This document shows, one piece after another, positions 1-5,352 of a DNA stretch of 5,356 nucleotides. Where the stretch lies: assembly GCA_902796705.1 (NCBI GenBank), contig CADBQF010000440.1, positions 1 through 5,356 on the forward strand, in the 5' to 3' direction. This DNA comes from Ruminococcus flavefaciens (GTDB lineage Bacteria; Bacillota; Clostridia; Oscillospirales; Ruminococcaceae). Below the pieces are notes generated by a model. That model saw only the letters and a program-made list of their open reading frames with translations. It made no database searches and had not been told where the DNA came from. Position numbers and translations under genes: made by a program. The first letter of the stretch is position 1. Each line of letters starts with the position of its first letter.

Positions 1-1
1 C

Positions 2-895
2 AACGAGTACGCAAAGTACCTCCAGAAAGGCCCCGGCAGGATATCCGTTTTCTATGTACCTATGATGATAAGCAACATGGCTGCCGGAACTGTCTCCATG
101 AAGACAGGCTTCAGGGGTGCCAATTTCGATATAACCACAGCCTGTGCTACCGGTACTCACGCTGTCGGTGAAGCTTTCCGCAAGATCAAGGACGGCTACC
201 TCGATGTTTGCATCGCAGGCGGTACAGAGTCCACCCACGAGGAATTCACCTACGCTTCATTCGCCAATATGAAGGCTCTCACAAAGTGCGGCGACCTCGA
301 ACGTGCTTCCGTGCCTTTCGACAAGGAGAGGAGCGGATTCGTCCTCGGTGAGGGAAGCGGCGTTCTTATCCTCGAAGAATACGAACACGCAAAGGCAAGA
401 GGTGCTAAGATCTACGCAGAAGTTGCCGGCTACGGTGCTACCTGCGACGCTTACCACATGACTTCTCCCATGCCTACAGGCGAAGCTGCCGGAAAGGGCA
501 TGATGCTCGCTATGGAAGAAGCAGGCCTCGCTCCTTCCGATATAGATTACATAAACGCTCACGGCACTTCCACCGGTCTCAACGACAAGTACGAGACTGC
601 CGCTGTAAAGCTCGCTTTCGGTGACGATGCCTACAGAGTAAAGATAAATTCCACCAAGTCGATGATCGGTCATCTCCTCGGTGCTGCCGGTGCTGTTGAA
701 GCTATCGTCCTCGCAAAATCTGTTCAGGAAGACTTCATTCACAGAACTCTCGGCTATAAAGTCCCCGACGAGGAATGCGACCTTGACTACTGTGTGAACG
801 GCAATGTTGAGATGCCCGTTCGTGCCGCTATTTCCAACTCTCTCGGATTCGGCGGCCACAATGCAACTATCTGCTTCAAGAAGTATACTGGATAA
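2..895 (+). CDS. fabF: 3-oxoacyl-ACP synthase II (FabF), 5'-truncated by window edge
   Basis: This is the elongation condensing enzyme: it joins malonyl-ACP to an acyl-ACP with loss of CO2, giving 3-oxoacyl-ACP in the cytoplasmic type II fatty-acid pathway. The reading frame is open from base 2 and encodes 297 residues. The usual length is about 410, so roughly 115 N-terminal residues lie outside the window. The whole Cys-His-His thiolase-fold triad is visible. The nucleophile Cys sits in TTACATG (codon 143-145), the first His in NAHGTST (codon 560-562), and the second His in TKSMIGHLLGAAGA (codon 671-673), with its conserved Lys at 656-658. The spacing between the two His residues (37) equals that of E. 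coli FabF (303/340). The C-terminal SNSLGFGGHNA motif is intact. The ATG codons at 62 and 65 are internal Met codons, not starts, because homology continues upstream of them. FabB is the alternative, but the STGLNDKYET loop and the context favour FabF. Confidence 0.96.
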   Translation, partial: NEYAKYLQKGPGRISVFYVPMMISNMAAGTVSMKTGFRGANFDITTACATGTHAVGEAFRKIKDGYLDVCIAGGTESTHEEFTYASFANMKALTKCGDLERASVPFDKERSGFVLGEGSGVLILEEYEHAKARGAKIYAEVAGYGATCDAYHMTSPMPTGEAAGKGMMLAMEEAGLAPSDIDYINAHGTSTGLNDKYETAAVKLAFGDDAYRVKINSTKSMIGHLLGAAGAVEAIVLAKSVQEDFIHRTLGYKVPDEECDLDYCVNGNVEMPVRAAISNSLGFGGHNATICFKKYTG

Positions 896-901
896 GAGGT
901 G
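895..901 (+). promoter_or_regulatory. Ribosome binding site that decides the accB start
   Basis: AGAGGTG lies six bases before the ATG at 908 and overlaps the last base of the fabF stop codon. An in-frame GTG at 899 falls inside this Shine-Dalgarno sequence and has no good site of its own, so 908 is the better start. Confidence 0.7.
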
Positions 902-907
902 CTTTCA

Positions 908-1387
908 ATGGAAAAGATCTACGGTCAGCTCGACCTTGAAACTATAAGCAAACTCGCTGATATCGTCAGCAGCAGGGAACTTTCGGAGATAACTCTCACG
1001 GACGGCGAGAATTCCATAACTATCAAGGGAAAGAAATGCCCTCCGCCCATGCCCCCGATGCAGATGATGCCCCCCATGCCGCAGATGATGCCCGGTGCAT
1101 TCCCTCCGGCTGAAAACGCTCCGCAGGGTGCAGCTCCGGCTCCGGCTGAGGACGGAAATGTCGTGAAAGCTCCGATCGTCGGAACTTTCTACTCCTCCCC
1201 CGCTCCCGGAAAGCCGGCTTTCGTAAAAGTCGGTGACAAAGTAAACAAGGGCGACGTTATCATGATAATCGAATCCATGAAGCTCATGAACGAAGTCCAG
1301 TCAGAATTTACCGGCACAGTTGAGAAGATACTCGTGTCAGACGGTCAGGCTGTTGAATTCGACCAGCCTGTAATGATAATAAAGTAA
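908..1387 (+). CDS. accB: Biotin carboxyl carrier protein of acetyl-CoA carboxylase (AccB/BCCP)
   Basis: This 159-residue carrier holds the biotin that shuttles carboxyl groups from biotin carboxylase (AccC) to the carboxyltransferase (AccA/AccD). Residues 1-42 form the N-terminal docking segment. Residues about 44-82 are a flexible linker, and residues about 85-159 are the biotinyl domain. The biotinylated Lys is residue 125 in ESMKLMNE (codon 1280-1282), close to Lys122 of E. coli. The sequence SPAPGKPAF (about 97-105) occupies the place of the 'thumb' typical of acetyl-CoA carboxylase carriers, which separates it from lipoyl domains and other biotinyl domains. The length fits the family (E. 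coli 156). The first half of the linker is odd: it is rich in Met and Pro rather than the usual Ala/Pro. Only 12 bases separate it from fabF, so it is cotranscribed. The start is ATG 908, with AGAGGTG ahead of it; GTG 899 is less likely. Confidence 0.96.
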   Translation: MEKIYGQLDLETISKLADIVSSRELSEITLTDGENSITIKGKKCPPPMPPMQMMPPMPQMMPGAFPPAENAPQGAAPAPAEDGNVVKAPIVGTFYSSPAPGKPAFVKVGDKVNKGDVIMIIESMKLMNEVQSEFTGTVEKILVSDGQAVEFDQPVMIIK

Positions 1388-1402
1388 ACGGAGGTATCTA
1401 CT

Positions 1403-1858
1403 ATGGCAGATATCCTTATGGATAAAGAACAGATAATGCAGATTATCCCCCACCGTGATCCGTTCCTCCTCATAGACGAGATAGTGGACATGGAAGTGGG
1501 CATGAAAGTCCATGCAAGAAAATACATCAAGGAGGACGATTTCTGGTTCAGGGGACATTTCCCCGGCTATCCGGTGACTCCCGGTGTCCTCATGGTGGAG
1601 ATGCTCGCACAGGCAGGTGCGGTTTGTATGCTCTCAAAGCCGGAGTTCAAGGGAAAGCTCGGACTCTTCGGCGGCATCGACAAGGCTAAGTTCCGCAGAC
1701 AGGTAGTCCCCGGCGACGTTCTCGACCTCGAAGTCGAGATGATACGTCAGAGAGGCCCTGTCGGTACAGGAAAAGCCACTGCGAGCGTGGGCGGCGAAAA
1801 GGCTGTCTCATGCGAGATCACCTTCGTCATCACTGACGGTGACAAGCAGGGTGAATGA
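1403..1858 (+). CDS. fabZ: 3-hydroxyacyl-ACP dehydratase (FabZ)
   Basis: FabZ removes water from (3R)-3-hydroxyacyl-ACP to give trans-2-enoyl-ACP, the third step of each elongation round. The 151-residue product is a normal-length single hotdog-fold domain. It has the N-terminal IIPHRDPFLLIDEI motif (about 14-27) and the active-site stretch FRGHFPGYPVTPGVLMVE. His52 and Glu66 there are the expected catalytic pair, with the same 14-residue spacing as His49/Glu63 of Pseudomonas FabZ. FabA is unlikely because it is longer and uses Asp in place of this Glu. GGAGG at 1390-1394 precedes the ATG by eight bases. The gene sits 15 bases after accB. Placing a dehydratase between two acetyl-CoA carboxylase genes is the usual arrangement in Clostridia and supports one shared transcript. 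Confidence 0.96.
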   Translation: MADILMDKEQIMQIIPHRDPFLLIDEIVDMEVGMKVHARKYIKEDDFWFRGHFPGYPVTPGVLMVEMLAQAGAVCMLSKPEFKGKLGLFGGIDKAKFRRQVVPGDVLDLEVEMIRQRGPVGTGKATASVGGEKAVSCEITFVITDGDKQGE

Positions 1859-1884
1859 TCTCTTTTTTAAGGAGAATATTGTAA

Positions 1885-3240
1885 ATGTTTAAAAAAGTAT
1901 TGATAGCCAACAGAGGCGAGATCGCAGTCCGTATAATAAGAGCCTGCCGTGAACTCGGCGTTCGCTGTGCAGCCGTATATTCGACGGCTGACAGGACTTC
2001 GCTCCACGCACAGATAGCAGATGAAGCCATTTGTATCGGCCCGCCTGCCACAAAGGACAGCTACCTCAACATGAACGCTGTTATACAGGCTGCACTCAAC
2101 TGCGGTGCTGATGCTATACACCCCGGCTTCGGCTTCCTCTCGGAAAATGCCGAATTCGCACGCAGATGCGAGGAGAACGGGATAGTGTTCATAGGCCCTT
2201 CATACCACTCTATCGAGATGCTCGGTGACAAGGCGGCTGCAAAATCCACCATGAAAGCCGCCGGAGTCCCCGTTATACCCGGCTCTGAGGGAGCTGTAGA
2301 TTCTATAGAAGAAGCTGCCGCTTTCGCTGAAAAGGCTGGTTATCCCGTACTCATAAAGGCTTCCGCAGGCGGCGGAGGACGTGGTATAAGACGTGTCGAT
2401 TCTCCGGAGGAACTCGCTCCCCAGATGACGGCTGCACGTCAGGAGGCAAAGAACTTCTTCGGTGACGATTCCGTCTACATCGAAAAGCTCCTCATAGATC
2501 CGCATCATGTAGAGATACAGATAATAGCCGACCGCCACGGGAATTACATATACCTCGGTGAACGTGACTGCTCGATGCAGAGACGTAACCAGAAAGTCCT
2601 TGAGGAGTGTCCCAGCCCTATCGTTGACAGCGATCTCCGCAGACGCATGGGCGAGGCTGCCGTGACTGCCGCAAAACAGAGCGGCTACTACAACGCCGGC
2701 ACGATAGAATTCCTCGTTGACGCAAACCTCGATTTCTATTTCATGGAAATGAATACACGTATACAGGTAGAACACCCGATCACCGAGGAAGTGACCGGAT
2801 TCGACCTCGTGAAAGCCCAGATAGAAGTAGCCGCCGGCCTTCCGCTCCGCATAAAGCAGGAGGAAGTCAAGCTCCGTGGCCACGCCATAGAATGCCGTAT
2901 CAACGCCGAAGATCCCGAACACGGCTTCCGCCCCTCGCCGGGTACGATAACCGCTCTGTATATGCCGGGCGGCCCCGGTATCAGGATAGACGGTGCCGTA
3001 TATCAGGGATACACCATAACCCCCTACTACGATTCGATGATAGCAAAGCTCATCGCCCACGGCTCCGACCGAGAACAGGCGATAAACAAGATGAAGTGGG
3101 CTTTGTCGGAATTCATCGTTGACGGCGTGCAGACCAATATCGATTTCCAGCTCGAACTCATAAAGAACCCCGATTTCAGGAGCGGCTGCTACGATAACGG
3201 CTACCTCAACAGGTACATGGAAAAGCGTCACAAGAACTAA
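1885..3240 (+). CDS. accC: Biotin carboxylase subunit of acetyl-CoA carboxylase (AccC)
   Basis: AccC uses ATP and bicarbonate to carboxylate the biotin carried by AccB. The product has 451 residues (E. coli 449) with all three expected parts. These are the N-terminal pre-ATP-grasp domain (KVLIANRGEIAVRIIRA at 4-20), the ATP-grasp domain with a Gly-rich loop (AGGGGRGIRRV, 161-171), and the C-terminal biotin carboxylase domain. Key residues match E. coli: Lys116, Lys158, His208, Lys237 and Glu275, then Glu288, Asn290 and Arg292 in MEMNTRIQVEHP, and Arg338 in AIECRINAED. It ends after the carboxylase domain with no biotinyl or transferase domain, so it is a stand-alone subunit and not a pyruvate carboxylase. 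TAAGGAG at 1868-1874 lies ten bases before the ATG. The 26-base gap after fabZ includes a run of six T with no convincing stem ahead of it, so I do not call a terminator there. Confidence 0.97.
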   Translation: MFKKVLIANRGEIAVRIIRACRELGVRCAAVYSTADRTSLHAQIADEAICIGPPATKDSYLNMNAVIQAALNCGADAIHPGFGFLSENAEFARRCEENGIVFIGPSYHSIEMLGDKAAAKSTMKAAGVPVIPGSEGAVDSIEEAAAFAEKAGYPVLIKASAGGGGRGIRRVDSPEELAPQMTAARQEAKNFFGDDSVYIEKLLIDPHHVEIQIIADRHGNYIYLGERDCSMQRRNQKVLEECPSPIVDSDLRRRMGEAAVTAAKQSGYYNAGTIEFLVDANLDFYFMEMNTRIQVEHPITEEVTGFDLVKAQIEVAAGLPLRIKQEEVKLRGHAIECRINAEDPEHGFRPSPGTITALYMPGGPGIRIDGAVYQGYTITPYYDSMIAKLIAHGSDREQAINKMKWALSEFIVDGVQTNIDFQLELIKNPDFRSGCYDNGYLNRYMEKRHKN

Positions 3241-3249
3241 AGCGGAAGT

Positions 3250-3255
3250 GCGGTG
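3250..3255 (+). promoter_or_regulatory. Probable ribosome binding site for accD
   Basis: GCGGTG, continuing as GCGGTGAT, matches the downstream half of the anti-16S complement (GGAGGTGAT) and lies six bases before ATG 3262. It contains the competing GTG codon at 3253. That GTG would instead have to use GGAAG at 3244-3248, only four bases away. The choice is not certain; the two starts differ by three residues. Confidence 0.45.
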
Positions 3256-3261
3256 ATAAAT

Positions 3262-4116
3262 ATGTTTGAAGATTTTTTTAACGTCGTAAAAAAGCGTTTC
3301 AATGATACATCTGACGAAGATCAGGCGGAGACTGTCAAGTGTCCGAGATGCCAGAGCAGTATCATTCTCTCACGCTATGAAGAACTCCACAGAGTATGCC
3401 CGAACTGTAACTATCACGGCAGACTCTCCGCTAAAGAGCGTATCTCGATAACAGCCGACAAGGACAGCTTCTGTGAATTCGATGCCGGCATGAAGAGCTG
3501 CAACCCGATAGATTTCCCCGAATATGCCGAAAAGCAGGCAGAACTGCGTGAAAGCACCGGTCTGAACGACGCTGTAGTCACAGGCACGGCTACGATAAAA
3601 GGCTCTCCCGTCGTGCTGGGGATCATGGATTCACGCTATATGATGGGAAGCATGGGAAGCGTCGTGGGCGAAAAGATCACCCGTGCATTCGAGTACGCAG
3701 CAGAGCATGATCTCCCGGTCGTACTCTTTACGGCTTCGGGCGGTGCGAGAATGCAGGAAGGCATCGTCTCGCTCATGCAAATGGCAAAGACTTCCGGTGC
3801 TGTGAAGATGCACAGCGATACGGGAAATCTCTATATAACAGTAATGACCGATCCGACAACGGGCGGTGTCACAGCAAGCTTCGCTTCTCTCGGAGATATA
3901 ATCATAGCCGAGCCGAAAGTCCTCATAGGCTTCGCCGGCAGACGTGTCATCGAGGGAACGATAAAGCAGCGTCTTCCCGACGATTTCCAGCTTGCTGAAT
4001 TCATGCACGAAAAAGGCTTTGTGGATATGATAGTCGAACGCCGCAAGATGAGGAGCGTTCTCTCGCATCTGCTCAAACTGCACGGATATGTCCCGAAGCC
4101 GGAAGGAGAGGTGTGA
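3262..4116 (+). CDS. accD: Acetyl-CoA carboxylase carboxyltransferase, beta subunit (AccD)
   Basis: AccD is the zinc-bearing half of the AccA2AccD2 carboxyltransferase, which moves the carboxyl group from carboxybiotin to acetyl-CoA to form malonyl-CoA. From ATG 3262 it has 284 residues. The N-terminal four-Cys zinc ribbon is complete: Cys27, Cys30, Cys46 and Cys49, in CPRC and CPNC pairs, the same numbering as in E. coli. The crotonase-fold transferase domain follows, with SGGARMQEG (159-167), DPTTGG (197-202) and IGFAGRRVIEGTI (222-234). The C-terminus is shorter than in E. coli (304 residues), which is common in this family. An in-frame GTG at 3253 would add three residues. I prefer the ATG because of codon type, the GGTGAT sequence ahead of it and the matching Cys positions. 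The gene follows accC closely and ends only three bases before accA, as expected for two subunits needed in equal amounts. Confidence 0.96.
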   Translation: MFEDFFNVVKKRFNDTSDEDQAETVKCPRCQSSIILSRYEELHRVCPNCNYHGRLSAKERISITADKDSFCEFDAGMKSCNPIDFPEYAEKQAELRESTGLNDAVVTGTATIKGSPVVLGIMDSRYMMGSMGSVVGEKITRAFEYAAEHDLPVVLFTASGGARMQEGIVSLMQMAKTSGAVKMHSDTGNLYITVMTDPTTGGVTASFASLGDIIIAEPKVLIGFAGRRVIEGTIKQRLPDDFQLAEFMHEKGFVDMIVERRKMRSVLSHLLKLHGYVPKPEGEV

Positions 4117-4119
4117 GCT

Positions 4120-4926
4120 ATGGAAGAAAAACGTTCAGCATGGGAGCGTCTCCAGCTCGTCCATACAAAGGGCAGACCGACCATACGTGACTATATACCG
4201 CTCATTTTCACTGATTTCTACGAGATGCACGGCGACAGGCTCTTCGGTGACGACAAGGCAGTCATCGGCGGAATAGCACGTCTTGACGGACAGCCTGTCA
4301 CGATAATAGCTCAGGTAAAGGGCAGAGATATCAACGAGAACAAGACCTGCAACTTCGCAATGCCCCACCCGGAAGGCTACAGGAAAGCTCTCCGCCTTGC
4401 TAAGCAGGCAGAGAAGTTCCACAGACCGGTGATATGCTTCATCGATACTCCCGGTGCATTCTGCGGAGTAGCCGCCGAGGAGCGTGGACAGGGCGAGGCT
4501 ATCGCAAAGAATATAGCCGAATTCATGACGCTCCGCACCCCGATAATCTCCATAGTCCTCGGAGAAGGCGGAAGCGGCGGTGCATTGGCTCTGGGCGTGT
4601 GCGACGAGCTTGCTATGCTCGAAAACGCAGAGTATTCAGTCCTCTCGCCAAGAGGGTTCGCAAGTATCCTCTGGAAAGATGCTTCCCGTGAGCAGGAAGC
4701 GAGCGAGATAATGATGATAACAGCCGAAGATATGGTTCGTCTGGGAGTCGCAGAAACGATAATCGAAGAACCCCTCGGCGGAGCTCACAACGATTTAGAC
4801 AAAATTTCAGAAAATATAAAGGAATATTTGTCACTCAAAATACCCGAAAAATGCAAAAAAGATATTGACGTTTTGCTTAAAGAACGTTATACTAAATTTA
4901 GAAAAATCGGAGAGTTCACAGAGTGA
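4120..4926 (+). CDS. accA: Acetyl-CoA carboxylase carboxyltransferase, alpha subunit (AccA), short form
   Basis: AccA is the partner of AccD in the carboxyltransferase and contributes the carboxybiotin side of the active site. The product has 268 residues. The crotonase-fold core is complete: DDKAVIGGIARLDG (44-57), MPHPEGYRKALRL (81-93), FIDTPGAFCGVAAEERGQ (107-124), GEGGSGGALALGV (148-160), SPRGFASILWKD (176-187) and EPLGGAH. Compared with E. coli AccA (319) it lacks about 50 N-terminal helical residues. An in-frame TGA at 4114-4116, the accD stop, lies two codons upstream, so no longer start is possible. AAGGAGAGGTG (4103-4113), inside the end of accD, is a strong ribosome binding site. 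The last 40 or so codons are sharply AT-rich (about 23-30% G+C) and carry a promoter-like sequence for acpP. The protein there still reads as a plausible AccA tail, so the gene looks intact. Confidence 0.95.
   Translation: MEEKRSAWERLQLVHTKGRPTIRDYIPLIFTDFYEMHGDRLFGDDKAVIGGIARLDGQPVTIIAQVKGRDINENKTCNFAMPHPEGYRKALRLAKQAEKFHRPVICFIDTPGAFCGVAAEERGQGEAIAKNIAEFMTLRTPIISIVLGEGGSGGALALGVCDELAMLENAEYSVLSPRGFASILWKDASREQEASEIMMITAEDMVRLGVAETIIEEPLGGAHNDLDKISENIKEYLSLKIPEKCKKDIDVLLKERYTKFRKIGEFTE
4865..4893 (+). promoter_or_regulatory. Predicted sigma-A-type promoter for acpP, inside accA
   Basis: TTGACG (4865-4870) and TATACT (4888-4893) each match the housekeeping -35 and -10 hexamers at five of six positions and are separated by exactly 17 bases. 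A-rich tracts directly upstream (about 4842-4864) resemble an UP element. Transcription would begin near 4900, giving a leader of about 70 bases before acpP. The site overlaps accA codons for DIDVLLKERYT. The match is seen in the sequence; promoter activity is inferred. Confidence 0.7.
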
Positions 4927-4957
4927 TCCGGTTTTGATAATATAAAGGAAGAAAAAT

Positions 4958-4962
4958 GGAGG
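4958..4962 (+). promoter_or_regulatory. Strong ribosome binding site of acpP
   Basis: GGAGG is placed seven bases before the ATG at 4970, in an A-rich, probably unstructured leader. This suits a very highly translated gene. Confidence 0.75.
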
Positions 4963-4969
4963 AATAACC

Positions 4970-5212
4970 ATGACATTTGACAAACTCAAGGATATCATCG
5001 TTGACCAGCTCGGAGTTGACGAAGACGCTGTAACTACATCTGCAAATATCCAGGACGACCTCGGAGCAGATTCACTCGACGTTGTAGATCTTATCACAAC
5101 TATCGAAGATGAATTTGATCTTACGATCCCTGATGAAGCAGTTGAGGAGATCAAGACAGTAGGCGATATCGTAAATTATATCGAAAAGAACACAGAGGCA
5201 GAAGAAGCATGA
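4970..5212 (+). CDS. acpP: Acyl carrier protein (AcpP)
   Basis: AcpP carries growing acyl chains as thioesters on a 4'-phosphopantetheine arm and is the shared substrate carrier for FabF, FabZ and the other fatty-acid enzymes. The 80-residue, strongly acidic four-helix protein has the normal family length. The attachment Ser is residue 35 in [10 protein letters not shown], at the start of helix II, followed by [11 protein letters not shown] of the recognition region. It will need activation by a holo-ACP synthase, which is not in the window. Codon use differs from its neighbours: all nine Ile codons are ATC, whereas accA uses ATA for 14 of its 25 Ile codons. This pattern is expected of a very highly expressed gene. 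It lies 43 bases after accA, has its own predicted promoter inside accA and is closed by a strong terminator, so it can be made both with the operon and alone. A carrier protein of a polyketide or peptide system is unlikely given the neighbours. Confidence 0.97.
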   Translation: MTFDKLKDIIVDQLGVDEDAVTTSANIQDDLGADSLDVVDLITTIEDEFDLTIPDEAVEEIKTVGDIVNYIEKNTEAEEA

Positions 5213-5218
5213 TGCCTT

Positions 5219-5247
5219 GACCGCTCCCGAACGGGGGCGGTTTTTTT
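5219..5247 (+). terminator. Rho-independent terminator after acpP
   Basis: CCGCTCCC (5221-5228) pairs with GGGGGCGG (5233-5240) around a four-base GAAC loop. The stem has eight pairs including one G-U wobble, and A5220 can pair with T5241. Seven T follow at 5241-5247. It starts seven bases after the acpP stop codon and marks the end of the operon. Confidence 0.93.
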
Positions 5248-5269
5248 AAAAGAAAAAAAAGAAAAAGAT

Positions 5270-5288
5270 AAAAAACGGCGAAGCCGTC
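5270..5288 (-). terminator. Possible minus-strand intrinsic terminator
   Basis: Read on the minus strand, ACGGC-TTC-GCCGT (5275-5287) forms a five-pair stem with a three-base loop. It is followed at once by a T run (the complement of A5270-A5274), and the last T of the stem makes this six T in a row. The stem is short, so strength is uncertain. If real, it would serve a gene converging from the right of the window. Confidence 0.45.
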
Positions 5289-5301
5289 AATAATGGGAGT
5301 C

Positions 5302-5322
5302 AAGAGGGACAATGTCCCTTTT
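5302..5322. repeat. Inverted repeat GGGAC-N3-GTCCC, copy 1
   Basis: AAGAGGGAC (5302-5310) pairs with GTCCCTTTT (5314-5322) around the loop AAT. There are nine pairs, one of them a G-T wobble. The T run is part of the stem, so as a plus-strand terminator it would be weak. Its core is shared with the next hairpin. Confidence 0.7.
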
Positions 5323-5335
5323 GCAGGGGTGAACG

Positions 5336-5352
5336 AGGGGACGGAGTCCCCT
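5336..5352. repeat. Inverted repeat GGGAC-N3-GTCCC, copy 2
   Basis: AGGGGAC (5336-5342) pairs perfectly with GTCCCCT (5346-5352) around the loop GGA. It shares the GGGAC-N3-GTCCC core with the hairpin centred 32 bases to the left. No T run follows within the visible sequence, so it is not a typical terminator. Confidence 0.7.

Noticed and set aside
62..67. ATG codons at 62 and 65 as the fabF start
   Set aside because: The frame is open to the window edge, the upstream codons still read as FabF-like sequence, and no ribosome binding site precedes them. The gene is simply cut by the edge.
257..859. Open frame of 200 codons on the minus strand opposite fabF
   Set aside because: Antisense to conserved fabF catalytic motifs, with no recognisable domain. 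Treated as a shadow frame.
1859..1884. Possible terminator or promoter between fabZ and accC (run of six T, AT-rich)
   Set aside because: No stable stem precedes the T run, and no -35/-10 pair with good spacing is visible. The segment is better explained as a ribosome binding site leader.
2200..3231. Long open frame (343 codons) on the minus strand opposite accC
   Set aside because: It lies wholly inside a well-conserved accC, its translation resembles no family I recognise, and it has no operon context. It is a shadow of the sense-strand codon pattern.
4088..4276. Short plus-strand open frame overlapping the accD/accA junction
   Set aside because: Out of frame with both genes, low-complexity Arg/Ser-rich translation and no recognisable motif.
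4915..4943. Second promoter candidate for acpP: TTCACA-N17-TAATAT
   Set aside because: The spacing is right, but the -10 matches only four of six positions and the region is AT-rich enough for chance matches. The upstream site at 4865-4893 is clearly better.
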